Assembly: GCA_026388865.1 (NCBI GenBank)
Contig: JAPLIX010000240.1
Span: forward strand, 1 to 8,923
Length of the DNA: 8,923 bases
DNA from: Pseudomonadota bacterium
GTDB lineage: Bacteria > Desulfobacterota > WTBG01 > CAIYCZ01
Direction of reading: 5' to 3'
Part shown: positions 6,473-8,923 of the stretch, piece by piece
Position numbering within the stretch: the first letter of the stretch is position 1
How the letters are laid out: every line of letters begins with the position of its first letter
Notes under the pieces: model-generated
Databases searched by the model: none
What the model was told of the DNA's origin: nothing
What the model saw: the letters and a program-made list of their open reading frames with translations, nothing else
Position numbers and translations under genes: made by a program

Positions 6473-6724
6473 ATGAAAAGATCAATGGTAACATTTTTAA
6501 AAGGTATGCTTTCCGTGATAGTTGCCCTGTTATTTTTCGTCACCGTCTCGGGCTGCCAAAAGGAAGAAGGCACCATGGAAAAGGCGGGCAAGAAGGTTGA
6601 TGAAGGCATTGGAGAAGCTAAAGATACCATGAAAAAAGCGGATAAAAAGATCGACGAAAGCATTGATAAAGCTAAACAGGCAATGGATGCTGCCGCAGAA
6701 AAAGCCAGGGATAAGAATAAGTAA
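6473..6724 (+). CDS. Small lipoprotein with 18-residue amphipathic helical repeat
   Basis: An 83-residue predicted lipoprotein: signal peptide ending TVSGC with Cys28, then a charged, Lys/Asp/Glu/Ala-rich helix with no Trp or Pro. Three units start at Met35, Met53 and Met71 (MEKAGKKVDEGIGEAKDT, MKKADKKIDESIDKAKQA, then a shorter divergent one). Eighteen residues equal five helical turns, so the same face is presented each time, as in LEA-like or membrane-surface helices. Such mini-lipoproteins are frequent and uncharacterised in Geobacter-like genomes (recalled, not searched). Function is unknown; tethering or envelope stress protection is a guess. It sits between the two AVLCYxGxI paralogs with a strong own ribosome binding site, AAGGAGGT (6461-6468). 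Confidence 0.85.
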   Translation: MKRSMVTFLKGMLSVIVALLFFVTVSGCQKEEGTMEKAGKKVDEGIGEAKDTMKKADKKIDESIDKAKQAMDAAAEKARDKNK

Positions 6725-6830
6725 TCAAGCATGTAGGGTTAAGCGGCCCTTGCTGCGCAGTTTGGGGATTTTACGTATGATGCATCAGTCACTGTTGATT
6801 ATCTCATTAATTTTCTGAAAGGAGAGAACC

Positions 6831-7364
6831 ATGAACATGACAAACAAACTATTCATCCGAACAGTATGCCCGATCATTGCACTGCTTTTTTTCTTCGCCA
6901 CGATCACTCCCGCTGTCGTCCAGGCGCAGGCGAATGAAAAGAGGGAAAATGCAAATTCGCTGTGTATGCTGAAATTGGCAATAGCCTGCAAAAACGGGCA
7001 GGCAGCTCTGTCGAAAGAAGAGCGCCTCGCTATAAAAGAAAAAATTTTAATCCAGGTGGAAAATTTATTTAATCAAATTGAACAGTCCGGCTTTTCTGAA
7101 ACAACCATACAAAAATATGGCTATATTCTACCGCAGGGTTTTTCTGAAAAAATCATGCTGGTGTCCGATATTGCTCAAGCAGGCATGACCACAGAGGAAA
7201 AACTCAATACTCTTGCAGGTGCTTTTGGCTATAGTTGTAATGATATTATGTATGTTGGGGTTGTGGTGTTTGTATTAAGCTTTTTTGGCGTTATTCCCTA
7301 CCTCGGATATTTTGGTAGTCTCCTTTTTGCAGCGGCTGTCCTTTGTTATTTGGGGCTTATTTAA
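6831..7364 (+). CDS. Exported protein of unrecognised family, AVLCYxGxI paralog 2
   Basis: A 177-residue protein. The signal peptide has a hydrophobic core at about 13-30, with probable cleavage after VQA (32) or at QAQA (34). The mature part starts with a charged stretch containing Cys44 and Cys53, then helical sequence homologous to the paralog at 5886 (residues 69-138). After SCND (135-138) come two hydrophobic segments (about 141-160 and 160-177) ending AVLCYLGLI. The segments are long enough to be membrane helices. Compared with its paralog it has an extra N-terminal section with two cysteines and lacks the loop holding two other cysteines; the Cys of SCxD and of LCY are shared. ATG 6831 follows AAAGGAGA at a suitable distance. 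Function is unknown; a secreted or membrane-inserting role fits the sequence. Confidence 0.85.
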   Translation: MNMTNKLFIRTVCPIIALLFFFATITPAVVQAQANEKRENANSLCMLKLAIACKNGQAALSKEERLAIKEKILIQVENLFNQIEQSGFSETTIQKYGYILPQGFSEKIMLVSDIAQAGMTTEEKLNTLAGAFGYSCNDIMYVGVVVFVLSFFGVIPYLGYFGSLLFAAAVLCYLGLI

Positions 7365-7389
7365 ACTGAACTGTGCATCCAGTATCCAG

Positions 7390-7422
7390 GTTGGGTTAAT
7401 CCGCCGTGGCGGAAAACCCAAC
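7390..7422. repeat. REP-like palindrome
   Basis: Outer arms GTTGGGTT (7390-7397) and AACCCAAC (7415-7422) are perfectly complementary. Inner arms TCCGC and GCGGA pair around a 4-base loop, separated from the outer stem by unpaired A residues. The GTTGGGTT...AACCCAAC form resembles widely scattered REP elements mobilised by Y1 (RAYT) transposases. It lies in the 110-base gap after the second paralog. No T tract follows, so terminator activity is doubtful. No transposase gene is present here. Confidence 0.65.
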
Positions 7423-7474
7423 AAACCCATAGCTCATAGTTTTCGTTTAGACACTGTTGAGAAGGAGGAACGAT

Positions 7475-7630
7475 ATGCTCGGAACAATTTTGCTTATCAT
7501 TGTAATTTTGATGCTGGTGGGTGCAATACCCGTCTGGCCGCATAGCCGGCAATGGGGTTACTATCCCGGCGGCGGACTTGGATTGGTTTTTCTGATTTTA
7601 CTTATACTGCTGCTGATGGGCCGGATTTAA
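7475..7630 (+). CDS. DUF3309 family small membrane protein
   Basis: A 51-residue protein. It starts with a hydrophobic helix (MLGTILLIIVILMLVGAIP), then a short polar loop VWPHSRQWGYYPGGG, then a second hydrophobic helix ending LLMGRI. This is the characteristic DUF3309 layout at full family length, including the WPHS and WGY-PxGG-G features. The ribosome binding site AAGGAGG (7462-7468) is 6 bases before the ATG, confirming a real gene despite its size. The protein should be a two-pass helical hairpin in the inner membrane. Function is unknown; relatives are often found near CsbD and other stress-associated small genes (recalled association). Confidence 0.9.
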   Translation: MLGTILLIIVILMLVGAIPVWPHSRQWGYYPGGGLGLVFLILLILLLMGRI

Positions 7631-7799
7631 TATGCAGCCACGGGCCGAGCCCGTTTGGTGTAACGCGCCGCAGACACTGCCCAGGAGCTTGAAAGTATAG
7701 CGGTTAACGTGCATCTGAAATCGACGGTACTCAACAGTGCAGAACCGCAAAGTTTCTTGATAGCTGTCTGCCTCAGAGAACAGGGCGGTGCAGTATAGT
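7631..7799. other. Intergenic stretch without a supported gene
   Basis: Apart from the small hairpin at 7640-7654, I see no gene. One frame is open from 7664 to 7795 (starting RAADTAQELESIAV) but has no start codon or ribosome binding site. It could be the remnant of a decayed gene; I cannot name a family. Confidence 0.4.
7640..7654 (+). terminator. Possible weak terminator after the DUF3309 gene
   Basis: ACGGGC and GCCCGT form a 6-pair stem with a 3-base loop, 10 bases after the stop codon. Only three T residues follow, so termination would be inefficient. It may equally be a simple mRNA 3' hairpin. Confidence 0.35.
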
Positions 7800-7908
7800 A
7801 TGCCTTTAATGCAAGTCGTAGTGGTTCTGATCGTGGTTGGTGTTCTTTCTCTGGCTCGCCAATCCCTTTATACCGATGGCAGATCAAATAAGGGCTATGG
7901 AGGTACGT
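7800..7908 (+). pseudogene. Frameshifted, truncated Thivi_2564-type membrane protein
   Basis: From ATG 7800 the frame reads MPLMQVVVVLIVVGVL, which matches the first membrane helix of the small Thivi_2564-family proteins. It then goes out of frame and ends at 7916. Skipping one T of the TTT at 7846-7848 continues in the next frame as LWLANPFIPMADQIRAM, the expected continuation (family consensus recalled as LWLVN..IPMD.KIK). The second membrane helix, which should follow, is missing; instead the frame runs into the zinc-ribbon gene at 7909. So the gene has both a one-base insertion and loss of its 3' half, or else a sequencing error in a true fusion. No strong ribosome binding site is seen (GGGCGG only). 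Confidence 0.65.
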
Positions 7909-8028
7909 ATGTTTGAGCATAGATGCCCGGTTTGCAACAATGAATTGATAGACACAGTTTATGGGATGTTGTGTTTCAACCCGGATTGTGACGTATTTGA
8001 TGAATATATTTTTTTTGAAGAAAAATAA
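7909..8028 (+). CDS. Zinc-ribbon microprotein
   Basis: A 39-residue protein with four cysteines in the pattern CPVC (6-9) and CFNPDC (22-27), i.e. Cys-x2-Cys-x12-Cys-x4-Cys. This is consistent with a minimal zinc-ribbon binding one metal ion. The tail is acidic and aromatic (DVFDEYIFFEEK). GGAGG (7899-7903) sits 5 bases before ATG 7909, supporting independent translation. The frame continues upstream into the Thivi_2564-like remnant, so a longer fused product is possible if the frameshift there is not real. Function is unknown; no signal peptide, so cytoplasmic in this form. Confidence 0.7.
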   Translation: MFEHRCPVCNNELIDTVYGMLCFNPDCDVFDEYIFFEEK

Positions 8029-8074
8029 AGGCGCCCAACGCCTGGGTAATACAGTAATGAAAGGAGATGTCTAT

Positions 8075-8548
8075 ATGAAAAAAGTACTTTTAAAATGCTG
8101 CTTAATTATCGTTCCGCTCCTTGCGTTCATGGCCTGCTCGTTTGACGTGCTGGCTGCGGGGATAACTCCCGAGCAAAAGGCCGGCAGAAAAGCCGTTGAA
8201 AAAGGGTTGCAAGACTCCCTGGGAATGCCAATTCTAAAAGGAGATCTTTGGCAAAAGATGACGCACGACAGCAAGGTGGCTTTTATCTGGGGTTTCGGAC
8301 ATGTGGTGTCAATTGAATTTTACCTGATGGAAAAGTACCCGGAGCTTAAACGGGACAGTCTTGTCCCAAAGGTTGTTGAAGGAATGGCTAATATACCCAT
8401 GAATGAGGTTGTTGCCCGGGTGGACAAATACTACGAGATGCATCCGGATCAGATTGAAAAGCCCGTGACGAGTGTACTCTGGGATGAAATGATCAAACCG
8501 AATATAAAAACGGGCATCGCTGGTCGTCCGCTCGAAAAAAAGCCCTGA
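8075..8548 (+). CDS. Small exported helical protein, distant Rap1a/Tai-like appearance
   Basis: A 157-residue protein. The signal peptide runs MKKVLLKCCLIIVPLLAFMAC and could be cut at VLA (27) by signal peptidase I. FMAC looks like a poor lipobox, so lipidation is possible but less likely. The mature part is helical: a charged stretch (TPEQKAGRKAVEKGLQD), SKVAFIWGFGHVVSIEFYLM, then VVARVDKYYEMHPDQIEKPV and VLWDEMI. The order (helix with xKxAFxxGFxxxxS, helix with Val-x-Tyr-Tyr-x-x-x-Pro-Asp, then Pro-Val-x-x-Val-Leu) recalls small periplasmic proteins near the Rap1a/Tai immunity fold, but the cysteines typical of that family are absent. Treat this as weak resemblance. ATG 8075 follows AAAGGAGAT; the open frame back to 7961 overlaps the zinc-ribbon gene and has no signal peptide, so it is rejected. 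Confidence 0.8.
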   Translation: MKKVLLKCCLIIVPLLAFMACSFDVLAAGITPEQKAGRKAVEKGLQDSLGMPILKGDLWQKMTHDSKVAFIWGFGHVVSIEFYLMEKYPELKRDSLVPKVVEGMANIPMNEVVARVDKYYEMHPDQIEKPVTSVLWDEMIKPNIKTGIAGRPLEKKP

Positions 8549-8577
8549 AAACATTATAACTGAAAAGGAGAGATGAG

Positions 8578-8805
8578 ATGAAACGCATCGCAGTTGTTTT
8601 TATTATTCTTGTTTTTGTTGTTACGTTCGTCGGGTGTTCCGGCATGTCCAGAACACAACAAACGACTCTGAGCGGGGCAGGCATTGGTGCTGTCGGCGGG
8701 GCGGTACTTGGCGCAGCCGTTGGAGGAAGCCCCCTTGTTGGAGCAGCGGCCGGTGCTGCCGTAGGCGGGGTCGCAGGCTACATAGTCGGCGAGCATAACC
8801 ATTAG
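8578..8805 (+). CDS. Glycine-zipper lipoprotein (OsmB-like)
   Basis: A 75-residue predicted lipoprotein. The signal peptide ends TFVGC with Cys20, followed by SGMSRTQQTTLSGAGIG. Residues about 33-70 are a glycine-zipper segment (GAVGGAVLGAAVGG, then VGAAAGAAVGGVAGYIVG) with Gly/Ala on one face, forming two closely packed membrane helices. This is the arrangement of OsmB and other glycine-zipper 2TM lipoproteins, which are outer-membrane linked and often osmotically or stress induced. The short C-terminus EHNH is polar. AAAGGAG (8564-8570) is 7 bases before ATG 8578, and the gap from the previous gene is only 29 bases, so the two are probably cotranscribed. Confidence 0.9.
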   Translation: MKRIAVVFIILVFVVTFVGCSGMSRTQQTTLSGAGIGAVGGAVLGAAVGGSPLVGAAAGAAVGGVAGYIVGEHNH

Positions 8806-8923
8806 CCTTTTAGTTGTTATTTTCGTGTTTTTATTGGCAGGATAAATTAGAAATACGAATATCGAATCACTAAACAAATTAAAAATAAAAATGTTCCAAA
8901 CTTCAAAACAGCATTTTTCACCA
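8806..8923. other. AT-rich non-coding tail with possible dispersed repeat
   Basis: No gene is seen. From about 8848 the strand is A-rich with recurring GAAATACGAATATCGAATC and AAACAAATT...AATGTTCCAAAC elements. This resembles dispersed sequences found near four-helix-bundle/IVP genes in environmental bacteria (recalled, not searched). No clear terminator hairpin is seen after the glycine-zipper gene. Confidence 0.35.

Noticed and set aside
6364..6732. Minus-strand open frame opposite the helical lipoprotein, with a VPIYIKFLIDYQHSVLCA stretch in the gap 6372-6472
   Set aside because: The gap sequence vaguely looks protein-like, but most of the frame is the complement of a well-supported gene and I cannot assign a family or a start.
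7627..7920. Minus-strand 97-codon open frame across the pseudogene region
   Set aside because: No ribosome binding site or recognisable domain, and it lies opposite the Thivi_2564-like remnant.
8029..8043. AGGCG/CGCCT small hairpin after the zinc-ribbon gene
   Set aside because: Five pairs, no T tract; within chance for a 46-base gap.

Overview
The window is a run of codirectional (+ strand) genes, most of them short. Nearly every product carries an export signal. It starts inside one gene and ends in AT-rich non-coding DNA. There are no RNA genes, transposase genes or CRISPR arrays. Strong GGAGG-type ribosome binding sites, several lipobox signal peptides and the families present point to a Gram-negative environmental bacterium. 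The mix of CsbD, DUF3309, SYLF and glycine-zipper proteins is reminiscent of Desulfobacterota (Geobacter-like) or neighbouring lineages. That placement is inference; nothing here is a phylogenetic marker.

Region 1 (1-2453) holds two DUF3494 ice-binding-type proteins in tandem. The first is the C-terminal part of a larger surface protein with SbsA-type Ig-like (Big_5) modules. The second is a lipoprotein. A long hairpin lies between them. Region 2 (2454-4830) holds a secreted SYLF/Ysc84 protein whose leader and first codons duplicate those of the second ice-binding gene, then a CsbD-like stress protein, another strong hairpin, and a lipoprotein built of carboxypeptidase-regulatory-like beta-sandwiches.

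Region 3 (4831-7364) holds an exported Tyr/Trp-rich protein with a Gln/Lys/His-rich 8-residue tandem repeat tail. It is followed by two paralogous exported proteins of a family I do not recognise, both ending in AVLCYxGxI. Between the paralogs sits a small lipoprotein made of an 18-residue amphipathic helical repeat. Region 4 (7365-8923) has a REP-like palindrome, a 51-aa DUF3309 membrane protein, a frameshifted and truncated Thivi_2564-type membrane protein, a 39-aa zinc-ribbon microprotein, a small exported helical protein and a glycine-zipper lipoprotein.

Taken together this looks like an accessory envelope or stress-protection cluster: ice-binding or adhesive surface proteins, stress-associated small proteins, and outer-membrane lipoproteins. 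Most genes have their own ribosome binding site and intergenic gaps of 40-170 bases, so it is probably several short transcription units and not one operon. The most novel items are the AVLCYxGxI paralog pair, the duplicated leader, and the pair of hairpins sharing a TCACATC/TGAAGATGTG core.
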